Positions 33,800 through 42,350 are shown, counted from the stretch's first letter. The stretch is 64,000 bases of DNA from GCA-003244245 sp963712995 (GCA_963712995.1 CAVQKH010000028.1:1-64000); one strand, 5' to 3'. The notes: generated from the letters alone by a model not told the origin. Translations and numbers: made by a program.

Positions 33800-33943
33800 T
33801 CAAGGCCTGCGGCGGCGGGCCAGCAGGCCGCTCAGCTTCGCGCGGTTCTGCGGGTTGCTCGCGTACCGCCGTCCCTGATCGATCATTCGCCGCCCCTGGG
33901 GACTGGTCAGGAAGTTCCGGATCTTGCTGAGGATCGAGGCCAT
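33800..33943 (-). CDS. 47-aa basic small protein
   Basis: ATG 33943 follows CAGGAG at good spacing. The product is M-A-S-I-L-S-K-I-R-N-F-L-T-S-P-Q-G-R-R, then a basic helix ending L-L-A-R-R-R-R-P. About a third of residues are Arg or Lys. Similar very short basic proteins near envelope genes are common in actinobacteria but unnamed. The amphipathic N-terminal helix could bind membrane or nucleic acid. It precedes the 102-aa gene by 40 bases, suggesting one transcript. Confidence 0.65.
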   Translation of the reverse strand: MASILSKIRNFLTSPQGRRMIDQGRRYASNPQNRAKLSGLLARRRRP

Positions 33944-34077
33944 CTCGGCTCCTGTGAGAGTAGGTGTGGGAGCAGGTGCTGCCAGGCTAGCCGACGGTCA
34001 CTTTCCGTGCTGAAGATCGATCCGAGGTGGTCGCCTCTCCGCCCGCGCCGCTTCGTGATCGCTGAGGACCGGCGCCT

Positions 34078-35148
34078 TCATGTGAGGAAGAACCGGACCA
34101 TTTCGGCGGACGCGTCGGGGCCCATCGGGTCGGTGTAGGACCCGACCGGGCTGCCCCCGTACCACGCGTGCCCGCCGCCGTGCACCGTCCAGGACTCGAC
34201 GAGGACCGCGCCGCCGGCGTCGGTGTGCACGGTGCGGGTGCAGTCGTGGCTGGTCCGCCCGTTGAGGTGCGTTGTGTCCGATACCGAGGTACCGGTCGTG
34301 GCCAGCCGGGCCGCGACGAGGTTCTCGGCGTTCACCGGTGCCACGATCCTGTCGCGGTCGCCGTGGAACACGATCAGCGGCACTCGGCCGCCCGGCGCGG
34401 GTGAGCCGCCCGTCCGCATGGCGGCGAACGCTGACGCGACGTCGTGTGCCACGCCGTAGGCGATCCCGGAATGCACCCCGACTCCGGCGTAGAGCTCCGG
34501 GTGGGTCGCGGCCATCACCGCTGCCATCGCGCCGCCGGCGGAGAGCCCGGCGACGTACACCCGGGCGGGGTTGACCGCGTGGTCGGCCATGACCTGGCGG
34601 GTGATGCCGGCGATGATCGCCGGCTCGCCGGCGCCGGCCTGCTGGTCGGCGGGAGAGAACCAGTTCCAGTAGCCGCCGCTGTTGGCCGCGCTGGACTGTT
34701 GCGGGTAGGCGACGAGAAACGTGTGCTGCTCGGCGAGGTCGTTCATCCGGGTGCCGGCGGCGAAGTCGGTGGCGTTCTGCCTGCCGCCGTGCAGCATGAC
34801 GACCAGGGGCACCGGCGCCCCGGTGTAGCCGGTGGGGATGTAGAGGTCGTAACTCCGGGTCCCAGCCGGCTCGGTGTGGCTGAGGTGGCGGATCTCGCCG
34901 CCGGGGGCGGCGGCCGCTGCGGCCGCGCCGGGGTGCGCGGCTCCGCGGCCTGCGGTGGGCAGCTTCCCCGTCAGCGGGCCGCCGAGTGGGAAGCCGGGGA
35001 TTCCCGGGCCGGTGCCGCCCGGCCCGGCGGACGGGACGGGAGGTGCGGCGCCGAGCGTGCGCTGCAGCAGCGCGAACGCCTCCGCCAGCTGCCCTGCGCG
35101 GGTGAGCCTCAGTGCTTCGAACATGCCAGCGGTGCGATGGTCGTCCAT
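34078..35148 (-). CDS. PHB depolymerase-family esterase
   Basis: This is a 356-aa protein. After about 95 residues rich in Pro, Gly and Ala comes the esterase domain. It has Y-D-L-Y-I-P-T-G-Y, oxyanion region V-V-M-L-H-G-G-R-Q-N-A, nucleophile G-L-S-A-G-G-A-M, Asp in F-H-G-D-R-D and His in G-G-G-H-A-W-Y-G-G. The family cleaves polyhydroxyalkanoate or acts as feruloyl/acetylxylan esterase. There is no signal peptide, so an intracellular role is likely. ATG 35148 follows AAGGGG. It lies 91 bases after a CopG-type regulator on the same strand. Confidence 0.88.
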   Translation of the reverse strand: MDDHRTAGMFEALRLTRAGQLAEAFALLQRTLGAAPPVPSAGPGGTGPGIPGFPLGGPLTGKLPTAGRGAAHPGAAAAAAAPGGEIRHLSHTEPAGTRSYDLYIPTGYTGAPVPLVVMLHGGRQNATDFAAGTRMNDLAEQHTFLVAYPQQSSAANSGGYWNWFSPADQQAGAGEPAIIAGITRQVMADHAVNPARVYVAGLSAGGAMAAVMAATHPELYAGVGVHSGIAYGVAHDVASAFAAMRTGGSPAPGGRVPLIVFHGDRDRIVAPVNAENLVAARLATTGTSVSDTTHLNGRTSHDCTRTVHTDAGGAVLVESWTVHGGGHAWYGGSPVGSYTDPMGPDASAEMVRFFLT

Positions 35149-35239
35149 GGGAGCCCCTTCTGGGTATGACCTCGGCGTCAACCGGTCGGTCGGTGCCGTG
35201 TGATGGCCGCCGCGCCCTGCTGGCGGGCCCGGCGGCAGC

Positions 35240-35638
35240 TCAGGTGGTGGTACGGGAGGCGAGGGCAGCCTTGACCGCCCTCGGCGCCCGGAAGGCGCCC
35301 AGGACCTCGACCAAGGCGATCGTCGCCAGCGCGAGCTCGGGGGTGACGTCGTCGGCGACGGTGGCCAGCCCGAGGACACGCAGCTCGACCATCTGCCCCG
35401 CGTCACGGAGCTCCTCGAGGTCACGGCGGCTGAGGTGCTGGGTGCCGAGCGTCAGCGTCCGGCGCGCCACCGTGTCGTTCACCGCGGCCGCCCGGCTCTC
35501 GAGCTGGCGCCGGATCGCCGTGCGGATGAAGTCCGTGCGGTTGGCGTAGAAGCCCTCGTCGACGAGCAGATCAATCTGCCCGAGGTCGACCAGTCCCACG
35601 TTGATGGTGATCTTCTCGCTCTTGTCGACTTCGGCCAT
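35240..35638 (-). CDS. CopG-type ribbon-helix-helix regulator
   Basis: This is a 132-aa protein with N-terminal RHH: K-I-T-I-N-V-G-L-V-D-L-G-Q-I-D-L-L-V-D, then F-Y-A-N-R-T-D-F-I-R-T-A-I-R-R-Q-L. The rest is helical with R-R-T-L-T-L-G and E-V-L-G-A-F-R-A-P-R. ATG 35638 follows GAGGAGGG. The gene leads the short operon with the PHB-depolymerase-like enzyme. Repeats in the 60 bases before its start may be its own operator. Confidence 0.82.
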   Translation of the reverse strand: MAEVDKSEKITINVGLVDLGQIDLLVDEGFYANRTDFIRTAIRRQLESRAAAVNDTVARRTLTLGTQHLSRRDLEELRDAGQMVELRVLGLATVADDVTPELALATIALVEVLGAFRAPRAVKAALASRTTT

Positions 35639-35659
35639 ACACCCTCCTCTCACCCTCCA

Positions 35660-35698
35660 AATACCATCCTATCACCATCCCACTGGATGGCAATGGTC
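35660..35698. promoter_or_regulatory. Repeat cluster before the CopG gene, possible operator
   Basis: The stretch holds ccatcctatcaccatcc as two direct copies of ccatcc and an inverted ccatcc-cact-ggatgg (35675-35690), ending in caatgg. RHH proteins commonly bind such short clustered repeats. The location 22 to 60 bases before the CopG start fits autoregulation. Confidence 0.4.
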
Positions 35699-35832
35699 TC
35701 AGCCTCGCCTGATGGATCTCCTACTCGTGAACCCCGACGGGCGTCGACACGTACCGTTCATGCGCATGCCTCTCGGGTGTGGAGGCGACCGCTGACGTGC
35801 GCTGTACCACATCAAAGGGACGGGTGGATCCG

Positions 35833-36825
35833 GTGGCAAGGCGGGTGTTTCCGGCAACGGGAGACGAAGTCGGTGCGGTCGGGCTGGGCTGCGCGAGCCT
35901 GAGCCAGTGGATGTACGCAGACGCGCCGGCTAGCGATCAGGATGCCGTGGCGCTGCTGCATGCTGCGGTGGATCTGGGCGCGACCTTCCTCGACACCGCC
36001 GACGTCTACGGCGAAGGACACAACGAGGCACTGCTCGGCCGTGCGCTGAACGGAAGGCGATCGGAGGTGTTGATGGCTTCCAAGGTTGGCCTGGTCGTCG
36101 AGGACCTAGCCACGTTGGCACTACGTCCTGACGGCTCGCCCGCCCACCTACGGGCCGCGGTGGAGGGGAGCCTGCGGCGCCTGGGCGCCGATTGCATCGA
36201 CCTGTGCTATCTCCATCGGGTCGATCCCCAGGTTCCGCTGGAGGACAGCTGGGGTGCCCTGGCCGACCTCGTCACCGACGGCAAGCTGCGCTTCCTGGGC
36301 CTGTCAGAAGTCACGGTGGATCAGGCGGAGGTGGCAGACCGCGTGCACCCGGTGGCGGCAGTGCAATCGGAACTGTCCCTGTGGACACGCACCGCCCTGG
36401 GCGAGGCCGCCACCGGCAGCGCCCTGCCGAACTCCGACGTGGTCGGCTGGTGCGCCGTACATGACGCGGCCTTCGTCCCCTACGCGCCGCTGGGGCGAGG
36501 ATTTCTGACCGGCACGGTGACCCGCAGGACCACCTTCTCCACGCACGACCTGCGGGCCAGACACCCTCGCTTCGCCGCCGACGCCCGGCAGGACAACCTG
36601 CGCATCGTGGACACCCTCAGAGCCGTGGCGCAACGGCACGCAGCCACCCCCGCCCAGGTCGCGCTCGCCTGGGTGCTCGCGCAGGGAAAACACGTCCTCC
36701 CCATCCCCGGGACCAGAAACCTGGACTACCTACGGGAAAACATCGCCAGCGCGGCACTGGACCTGACAGCGACCGAACTCATACAACTCAACGCAGTCCC
36801 CGCCGCAACGGGCAACCACAACTGA
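35833..36825 (+). CDS. Aldo/keto reductase
   Basis: This is about 330 aa from GTG 35833; ATG 35779 would add 18 residues. The tetrad is visible: D and Y in D-T-A-D-V-Y-G-E-G, K in M-A-S-K-V-G and H in L-C-Y-L-H-R. The NADPH part reads A-P-L-G-R-G-F-L-T-G and I-P-G-T-R-N. The closest style is the AKR12/13 group that reduces aldehydes or acts on small sugars. It is preceded by the divergent CopG gene and stands alone. Confidence 0.9.
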   Translation: MARRVFPATGDEVGAVGLGCASLSQWMYADAPASDQDAVALLHAAVDLGATFLDTADVYGEGHNEALLGRALNGRRSEVLMASKVGLVVEDLATLALRPDGSPAHLRAAVEGSLRRLGADCIDLCYLHRVDPQVPLEDSWGALADLVTDGKLRFLGLSEVTVDQAEVADRVHPVAAVQSELSLWTRTALGEAATGSALPNSDVVGWCAVHDAAFVPYAPLGRGFLTGTVTRRTTFSTHDLRARHPRFAADARQDNLRIVDTLRAVAQRHAATPAQVALAWVLAQGKHVLPIPGTRNLDYLRENIASAALDLTATELIQLNAVPAATGNHN

Positions 36826-36839
36826 TCAAAACGCCGACG

Positions 36840-36995
36840 TCACCAATAGTGCCGTCGACCTCCGACGGCGCGCCCGGCGCTGCCGAGCAGTAACAGGATC
36901 GCCCCGACCACCACCAGGATGATCCCGATGGTCCACAGAATCGGGATTCCGAGTAAGTACCCAACGACCAATAAGACAATACCCAGAATAATCAT
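36840..36995 (-). CDS. DUF6131-like small membrane protein
   Basis: This is a 51-aa protein, nearly all hydrophobic: M-I-I-L-G-I-V-L-L-V-V-G-Y-L-L-G and I-L-W-T-I-G-I-I-L-V-V-V-G-A-I-L, two helices, then a basic tail G-G-R-R-H-Y-W. The pattern matches the DUF6131 family. ATG 36995 follows GGAGGAG and overlaps an 18-codon upstream frame by four bases (ATGA). Confidence 0.78.
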   Translation of the reverse strand: MIILGIVLLVVGYLLGIPILWTIGIILVVVGAILLLLGSAGRAVGGRRHYW

Positions 36996-37048
36996 GACTC
37001 CTCCTGCGGACTCGCGTCGTCGCCGTAACTGTTCTTGCGACACATCAT
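36992..37048 (-). CDS. 18-codon upstream frame overlapping DUF6131
   Basis: ATG 37048 follows GAGAGGGA. It encodes M-M-C-R-K-N-S-Y-G-D-D-A-S-P-Q-E-E-S and stops inside the DUF6131 start (ATGA). The ribosome site of DUF6131 is itself coded by the Q-E-E codons. Translation of this frame would decide access to the next start. Confidence 0.35.
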   Translation of the reverse strand: MMCRKNSYGDDASPQEES

Positions 37049-37287
37049 TCCCTCTCACCTGACGTCCCAAACGCGGCCGATGCAGTGAAAATCGGGCACC
37101 AGCGTCAAGACGCTCGCTCGATGTTCCGCTGTCGAGCTCGCGTAGGCCCACGCGCGCGTGCCCGCCGCCGGGCACCGTCCAGCGGAAAGGTCACGATTGA
37201 GACACGGTTGGACGCGGGGGTCATCCGTTTCAGCAGGAGATCTCGTATGGGTGACACCCGATCGGGGATCGGACGGAGGGAACGGAC

Positions 37288-38712
37288 ATGAAGATCACGG
37301 AAATCTTCAGCATCGGCCACGGCAACAACCATGGTCACGACCACGACAAACACGGCCACCGCCACCGCCACCAGCATCGCCACCACCACGGCTGGGGTTG
37401 GGGCAAGGGCTGGGGTTGGGGAGGCTGGGGGAGGCTGGGGCAAGTAGGTGCGAGCCCGATAGTTCCAAGCGGTGGCTCCCGCTCTGTTCGCAACGGAATG
37501 GGGGCCACCGCCAGGGGCGCAGTGATGATGAAAATCTTATGCATCGGTGGTGGCCCCGCCGGGTTGTATTTCGCCATTTCAGCGAAATTGCGCGACGCCG
37601 GCCACGAGATCACCGTCATCGAACGCGATCCGCCCGGAGCCACCTATGGCTGGGGTGTGGTGTACTGGGACGACCTGCTGGACATCCTGTTCCGCAATGA
37701 CCAGCACAGCGCTCGAGCGATACGCGCGGCGTCGGTGTTGTGGCAGCAGCAGCGGGTGATCCTGCGCAGCGAGCAGACGGCCTATTTCCCCGGGTACGGC
37801 TTCAGCGTGGGCCGGGCGAACCTGCTCGATGTCCTCGGTGAGCGTGCGACAGAACTGGGCATCGCCCTCCGGTACCGCCAGGAATTCGATGACACCGCCG
37901 CGGTGGCCGGCGCCGATCTCGTGGTGCTCTGCGACGGGGCGCACAGCCGACTGCGTCAACACCACGGTGACCAATTCGGTGCCCGGCTGGACACCGGGAA
38001 CAATCCCTACCTCTGGCTGGGCACCGACAAGGTGTTCGACAGCTTCACCTTCGCGTTCGAGCAGACCTCAGCCGGGTGGATCTGGTTCCATGCCTACCCC
38101 TCCAGCGCCACGATCAGCACCTGCATCGTGGAGTGCACTCAGCAGACCTGGCAGGCACTCGGGTTCGACTCATTGAGCAGCGAGGACAGCGTCAGGCTAC
38201 TGGAGAAGATCTTTGAGCATGCGCTCGATGGCCACACGTTGATCAGCAAGTCCCGCGGCGAGCAGGCGCGGTGGCAGCGTTTCACCCAGGTGACCAACAC
38301 GACCTGGCACCACGAGAACCTGGCCCTCGTGGGCGATGCCGCACACACCACCCACTTCACCCTCGGGTCGGGCACCAAACTGGCGATGATCGACGCGATC
38401 ATGCTCGCGACCAGCCTGTACGAGCATGACGAGCTGCCCGCCGCGTTAGGGTGTTATGACCGGTACGGCCGTGCTGCGCTGCGGCCGATCCAAGCCGCCG
38501 CGCGCACCAGCATGGCGTGGTTCGAGCGCGCCGACCGCTACCTCGACCGGGACGCCGTGACCTTCGCCTACTCGATGTCAAGCCGGTATGGGGCCCAGCC
38601 GCCCTGGCGCTACCAGATGCACCGTGCCACCCAGATTCCCACTCTGCGCCGAGCACAACGCGGGTTCCACCGTGCCCAACGCTGCTACCTCGCCCTCCGG
38701 CGAGGGGGCTGA
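37288..38712 (+). CDS. FAD-dependent monooxygenase with His/Gly/Trp-rich N-terminal extension
   Basis: From ATG 37288, which has a good GGAGGG site, the 474-aa product begins M-K-I-T-E-I-F-S-I-G-H-G. It then runs through a His-rich stretch (about 13 His in residues 11-34) and a W-G-W-G-K-G-W-G-W-G-G-W-G segment. ATG 37525 starts the enzyme itself: M-K-I-L-C-I-G-G-G-P-A-G-L-Y-F-A-I. The dinucleotide fold is followed by G-D-A-A-H-T-T-H-F-T-L-G-S-G-T-K-L-A, the group A flavin hydroxylase motif, close to the salicylyl-CoA 5-hydroxylase type. The extension looks like a separate metal-binding peptide gene fused by loss of a stop. Both starts may be used. Confidence 0.85.
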   Translation: MKITEIFSIGHGNNHGHDHDKHGHRHRHQHRHHHGWGWGKGWGWGGWGRLGQVGASPIVPSGGSRSVRNGMGATARGAVMMKILCIGGGPAGLYFAISAKLRDAGHEITVIERDPPGATYGWGVVYWDDLLDILFRNDQHSARAIRAASVLWQQQRVILRSEQTAYFPGYGFSVGRANLLDVLGERATELGIALRYRQEFDDTAAVAGADLVVLCDGAHSRLRQHHGDQFGARLDTGNNPYLWLGTDKVFDSFTFAFEQTSAGWIWFHAYPSSATISTCIVECTQQTWQALGFDSLSSEDSVRLLEKIFEHALDGHTLISKSRGEQARWQRFTQVTNTTWHHENLALVGDAAHTTHFTLGSGTKLAMIDAIMLATSLYEHDELPAALGCYDRYGRAALRPIQAAARTSMAWFERADRYLDRDAVTFAYSMSSRYGAQPPWRYQMHRATQIPTLRRAQRGFHRAQRCYLALRRGG

Positions 38713-38719
38713 GGGCTCA

Positions 38720-40249
38720 CTACCCGACGTAGCCCTGCCGCATGTCCTGCACGATCCGGGGCTGGTCGAGGGTCGAGGGGGCCAGTTGCTGCGGGCTGCG
38801 GTCCCGGGGGAACACCGCAGCGGCCCGGAGCACCGCGCCGTCGAGGAACCGCAGCGGCGCAACGTTGGGGGACAGGCGCAGCTCGGGCGGTACCTCGCCT
38901 GCCTGTGCCAGCACGAATCCCCAGTCGCCGAAGCTGGGCACGTGCACGTGGTAGGGCGTGACGGCCAGCCGGGCCGAGGCCACCGTCGACACGATCCGCC
39001 AGTAGGCCGTGGGCGTGGAGTACGGGCTGCCGGCCTGCACCGCCACCAGACCACCGGGGTTCACCACCGCGGCGACCAGTGCGTAGAACTCGGTGGAATA
39101 CAGTCGGCCCAATACCGGCGTGTCCGGATCGGGCAGGTCCACGATGACCGCGTCGAACCCCTGCGACGGCCGCTCGCGAAGCCAGCGGAACGCGTCGTCG
39201 ACGATCACGTGAACCCGGGGGTCGCGCAGGGAGCTGTGGTTGAGGTCGGCCAGCCGGGTGTTGGCCAGCGCGATCACCGCAGGGTCCAGTTCCACCTCGA
39301 CCACCTCGCGCACCGACGGGTGCCGCAACACGTCGCGCGCGGCCAGCCCGTCACCCCCACCGAGGATGAGGACCCGCCGAGGATCGCGCGCCAGCGCCGG
39401 GTGGACCAGCGTCTCGGTGTAGCGGTGTTCGTCCAGGCTGGAGAACTGCAGATCCCCGTCGAGGTACAGGCGCACATCGCCATCCCGTTCGGTCACCACG
39501 ATCTGCTGGTAGTCCGACTGCTCGGCGGCCACCACCGGATCCGCATAGAGTCGCTGCCGCGCCGTCACCTCGATGTCGGCGGAACGCACGAGCAGCACCC
39601 CGAGCAGCGCTGCGGCGGCCAGCAGCGCCGCAGTCGCCCCGAGCCGGGCTGCCCGGCTCATCTGAGCGCGCAGCAGGAACGCGGCGACGACCGCGGCGGC
39701 GACCAGGTTCACCATTCCGGTCAGGGCGGCGCCCCGGATCTGACCGGCCAGCGGCAGCAGCACGAACGGCCAGGCCAGCCCGCCCGCCAGAGCACCCGCA
39801 TAGTCGGCGGCATTGAGGTTGGCCAGCACCTTGCCCGTGCTCTGCGCGTCCACGCCGCCGCGTCCGGAGGCCAGCAACGTCATCAGCAGCGGCACCTCGG
39901 CCCCGACCAGGATCCCGAGGACCGCGGTGGCCGCCACCAGCACCGAGGCGCTCGTGCCGTAGAAGGAGAACGTCACATACAACGTCACCGCGCTGAGGCC
40001 ACCGGTGATGCCGAGCAGGATCTCGACGGCGACGAACGTGGTGGCCGCGTGGGAGAGGAAAGGCTTGGCGAGCAGCGCGCCGACCCCCAGCGCCGCGACG
40101 TAGCCGGCCACGATGAGGGAGGTCTGGGTGATGCCGCCACCGGTGAGACTGACCGACAGCGTCAGCAGGACAAGCTCGTAGATCAGCCCGCAGGCCGCGC
40201 ACGCCGCGACGGCGGCCAGCAGCAGTGCTCGCGGGCGCCGGCCGCCCAA
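38720..40249 (-). CDS. speE: Membrane-anchored spermidine synthase-like protein (SpeE, Rv2601-like)
   Basis: This is a 509-aa protein with seven or so helices in residues 5-210, then a polyamine synthase domain. It has Y-Q-Q-I-V-V-T-E, D-G-D-L-Q-F-S-S-L-D-E-H-R-Y-T-E, L-G-G-G-D-G-L-A-A-R-D, V-E-L-D-P, and V-D-L-P-D-P-D-T-P. The normal catalytic D-A in the synthase motif is replaced by D-L-P-D-P-D. The start is probably TTG 40249: an in-frame stop lies upstream and no ATG is available. The order with the next four genes matches Rv2597-Rv2601. The true substrate in this family is debated. Confidence 0.88.
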   Translation of the reverse strand: MGGRRPRALLLAAVAACAACGLIYELVLLTLSVSLTGGGITQTSLIVAGYVAALGVGALLAKPFLSHAATTFVAVEILLGITGGLSAVTLYVTFSFYGTSASVLVAATAVLGILVGAEVPLLMTLLASGRGGVDAQSTGKVLANLNAADYAGALAGGLAWPFVLLPLAGQIRGAALTGMVNLVAAAVVAAFLLRAQMSRAARLGATAALLAAAALLGVLLVRSADIEVTARQRLYADPVVAAEQSDYQQIVVTERDGDVRLYLDGDLQFSSLDEHRYTETLVHPALARDPRRVLILGGGDGLAARDVLRHPSVREVVEVELDPAVIALANTRLADLNHSSLRDPRVHVIVDDAFRWLRERPSQGFDAVIVDLPDPDTPVLGRLYSTEFYALVAAVVNPGGLVAVQAGSPYSTPTAYWRIVSTVASARLAVTPYHVHVPSFGDWGFVLAQAGEVPPELRLSPNVAPLRFLDGAVLRAAAVFPRDRSPQQLAPSTLDQPRIVQDMRQGYVG

Positions 40250-40323
40250 CGCTGCCCGAAGAGCCGGACTCGACCGTCGACTCGCCCACGGCGTCAGGAC
40301 TCACGGTCTCAGGACTCACAGCG

Positions 40324-40788
40324 TCAGGACAGGGCGGCGGCGTTCACGACGCCGATCGCCAGCAGGCTGATCCCGACGGCCCACGCCGCGCTGCTCATCC
40401 GGGGTTCGTTCACCAGATTCCGCAGGTGCCCTGGCACGAACGCGTCGAGCAATCGCAGCGCGACGGCCTGCAGGACCACACCCAGCGTCCCGTAGACGGC
40501 CGAGTCGACCAGTCCCTGACCGAGGCTGTCGGAACTCGTCGCGATCGCGGTCACGACGATGATCGCCAGCGCCAGGTGGTTCGCGCCGAGCAGGATCGCG
40601 GCGTTCGGGTTGTAGTTGGTGTACACCTGCTTGCGCAGGTTTCCGGGGGTGATCAGGTCGAGGGCGATGAACCCCAGGCCCAGCACCCCGATGCCGACCA
40701 CGAAGTAGAGCAGGCTCGCGAGCACTCCCCGGGTCAGTAGATCGCCCGAGACCGCCCCGAAGGCCAGCGCGTGCAGTGTCGTGTTCAC
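40324..40788 (-). CDS. DUF350 membrane protein (Rv2600-like)
   Basis: This is a 154-aa protein with four helices. GTG 40788 follows GGAGGAG. It reads L-L-Y-F-V-V-G-I-G-V-L-G-L-G-F-I-A-L-D-L-I-T-P-G-N-L-R-K-Q-V, then N-A-A-I-L-L-G-A-N-H-L-A-L-A-I-I-V. The I-T-P-G motif and two DUF350 repeats are visible. It lies 74 bases ahead of the SpeE-like gene on the same strand. Confidence 0.88.
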   Translation of the reverse strand: MNTTLHALAFGAVSGDLLTRGVLASLLYFVVGIGVLGLGFIALDLITPGNLRKQVYTNYNPNAAILLGANHLALAIIVVTAIATSSDSLGQGLVDSAVYGTLGVVLQAVALRLLDAFVPGHLRNLVNEPRMSSAAWAVGISLLAIGVVNAAALS

Positions 40789-40822
40789 GCGCTTCTCCTC
40801 CAGATCGGGGCCTGACAGCGGT

Positions 40823-41251
40823 TCATTTGATACCTCCTGGGCCGCCGGATCCACCGAATCCACCGGATCCACCGGCGGGCGAGCCGGGGCGGAAGCCCGG
40901 GCCGAGAAATGCGAAGAATCCGTTGCGGTAGCGGCCGCCCAGATCCTCGACGCGCACGGTGCTGCCACCGGGCGCAGCGCTGACGATGACGATGTCGTCG
41001 TTGTAGCGCAGGTACTCCGAGCCACCGTCGGCCTTGCGTGTCGCCGGCTTCACCGCGCCGACGATCCTCGATGTGGTGGACCCCACGGGATCGCGGGAGC
41101 TGTAGGTGGCGACGTCACCGCTGCGGCTCTGCAGCACATAGGTGTCCTTGACGAAGTTCCGGACGTTGCTCCCGATGCCGCAACCGGCAAGCACCAGAGC
41201 GGCCACGAGCAGGGTCGTGACCAGGTACCGGCTTTTCACGGGGGGATCCAT
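40823..41251 (-). CDS. DUF4247 lipoprotein (Rv2599-like)
   Basis: This is a 142-aa lipoprotein with hydrophobic V-T-T-L-L-V-A-A-L-V and lipobox L-A-G-C-G. The mature part carries Y-V-L-Q-S-R-S-G-D-V-A-T-Y, Y-L-R-Y-N-D-D-I-V-I-V and V-R-V-E-D-L-G-G-R-Y, the DUF4247 pattern, and ends in a Gly/Ser/Phe-rich tail. It overlaps the upstream DUF2617 gene by 16 bases, so translation is coupled. Confidence 0.87.
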   Translation of the reverse strand: MDPPVKSRYLVTTLLVAALVLAGCGIGSNVRNFVKDTYVLQSRSGDVATYSSRDPVGSTTSRIVGAVKPATRKADGGSEYLRYNDDIVIVSAAPGGSTVRVEDLGGRYRNGFFAFLGPGFRPGSPAGGSGGFGGSGGPGGIK

Positions 41252-41748
41252 CTGCTTCGGGTCGTCACTACCGAGCTTTTCTGCTCACCGGGATACAGAT
41301 GCCAGCTCTCCCAGGCCCAACCACCGGTGGGCAGCGCGCACGCCGTCATCGAGGTCATCGCGCTGCCGGTGCCGGGAAACGTCCCGCACAGCCACGAGTC
41401 GCTGCGCTCGGCCAGGCCGCGCAACCGTGCTGCGATGTCCTCGAGCTCAGCGCGGGACACCTCCCTGGTGACTGTGGCCAGTTGGTAGCCCCCCAGCTGG
41501 GAGTGCTCTGGCAACTCCTGACCACCGGCGCCGATGGCGTCGCACGATACCTCTTCGGTGAGCTGGTGGCCGGGCAGTATCGCGGTGACGACGTGCGAGG
41601 CCCCCAGCACCCCGAGGGTGAGCAGACCTCCGCGGCCGTCGCGAAGGGTGGTCTCGGCCAGCGCGGCGGGAGCCGGGGCGTGCAGAAGCAGACCGAGTGC
41701 CTCGGCGGCGACGTCGCGGGGCTCCACCTCGAGCAGGTACACACTCAT
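41236..41748 (-). CDS. DUF2617 protein (Rv2598-like)
   Basis: This is a 170-aa soluble protein. The DUF2617 signs are the V-V-T-A-I-L-P-G-H-Q start of a beta segment, the acidic H-Q-L-T-E-E-V-S-C-D and the end W-A-W-E-S-W-H-L-Y-P-G-E-Q-K-S-S-V-V-T-T-R. It overlaps the genes on both sides by a few bases. Its role is unknown, but its position in this membrane operon is conserved. Confidence 0.87.
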   Translation of the reverse strand: MSVYLLEVEPRDVAAEALGLLLHAPAPAALAETTLRDGRGGLLTLGVLGASHVVTAILPGHQLTEEVSCDAIGAGGQELPEHSQLGGYQLATVTREVSRAELEDIAARLRGLAERSDSWLCGTFPGTGSAMTSMTACALPTGGWAWESWHLYPGEQKSSVVTTRSRWIPP

Positions 41749-42350
41749 ACTTCGGGCGCCGAATGGTAGACGGTCAGCTCGCCCAGCAGGACCGACCGGC
41801 CGGTCGAGACCTCCCAGGACTGCGTCGGCGCCCAGCGCTCGAACGCGATCATGCCGGTACCGTCGGACGTCGCATAGTCGGCGTAGTCGACCGACCCACT
41901 CGGCGGGGTACCGGTGGTGCCCTCAGCGGTGTAGGACGCCCTGCCGCGCTCGATCTGCCGGTGCACCCGGTCATCGAGGATCACCTCGCCGTCCGGGGTC
42001 AGGCCGGTGCCCTCGCGCCGCATCCACAGCGTCATCTCCAACTCGCCCTCGTCGTCCTCGACGGTGAGCCAGCGGCGCCCGGTGGAGCCGTCCAGCAGGT
42101 GCTCCCGCCAGGTGGTTCCGCCCTCGTTGAGGACGATGGTGCCGCGTACGACGTGGTCGATCCCGGCGTAGGTGATGACATCGCCCACGCCGATCCTGTG
42201 CGGGTCGTAGATCTCCGGCTGGTTCGCCAGCGGATCCACCCGGCCGGTCCCTGGGGGCTTCTTGGACGCTCGGGACCGCAGCACGAAGATGATCACGCCG
42301 GCGATGCCGGCGAGCACGAGGACAACGAGTAGGAATTCCATCAGGCGCAT
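41745..42350 (-). CDS. DUF4178 membrane-anchored protein (Rv2597-like)
   Basis: This is 201 aa from ATG 42350; ATG 42341 is close by. One N-terminal helix (L-L-V-V-L-V-L-A-G-I-A-G-V-I-I-F-V-L) is followed by the DUF4178 beta domain (G-D-V-I-T-Y-A-G-I-D-H-V-V-R-G-T-I, W-L-T-V-E-D-D-E-G-E-L). It is the first gene of the five-gene operon and overlaps the next by four bases (ATGA). Confidence 0.87.
   Translation of the reverse strand: MRLMEFLLVVLVLAGIAGVIIFVLRSRASKKPPGTGRVDPLANQPEIYDPHRIGVGDVITYAGIDHVVRGTIVLNEGGTTWREHLLDGSTGRRWLTVEDDEGELEMTLWMRREGTGLTPDGEVILDDRVHRQIERGRASYTAEGTTGTPPSGSVDYADYATSDGTGMIAFERWAPTQSWEVSTGRSVLLGELTVYHSAPEV

Noticed and set aside
38588..40495. Plus-strand frame opposite the SpeE-like gene
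   Set aside because: Arg/His/Gln-rich shadow; the minus-strand gene has conserved motifs.
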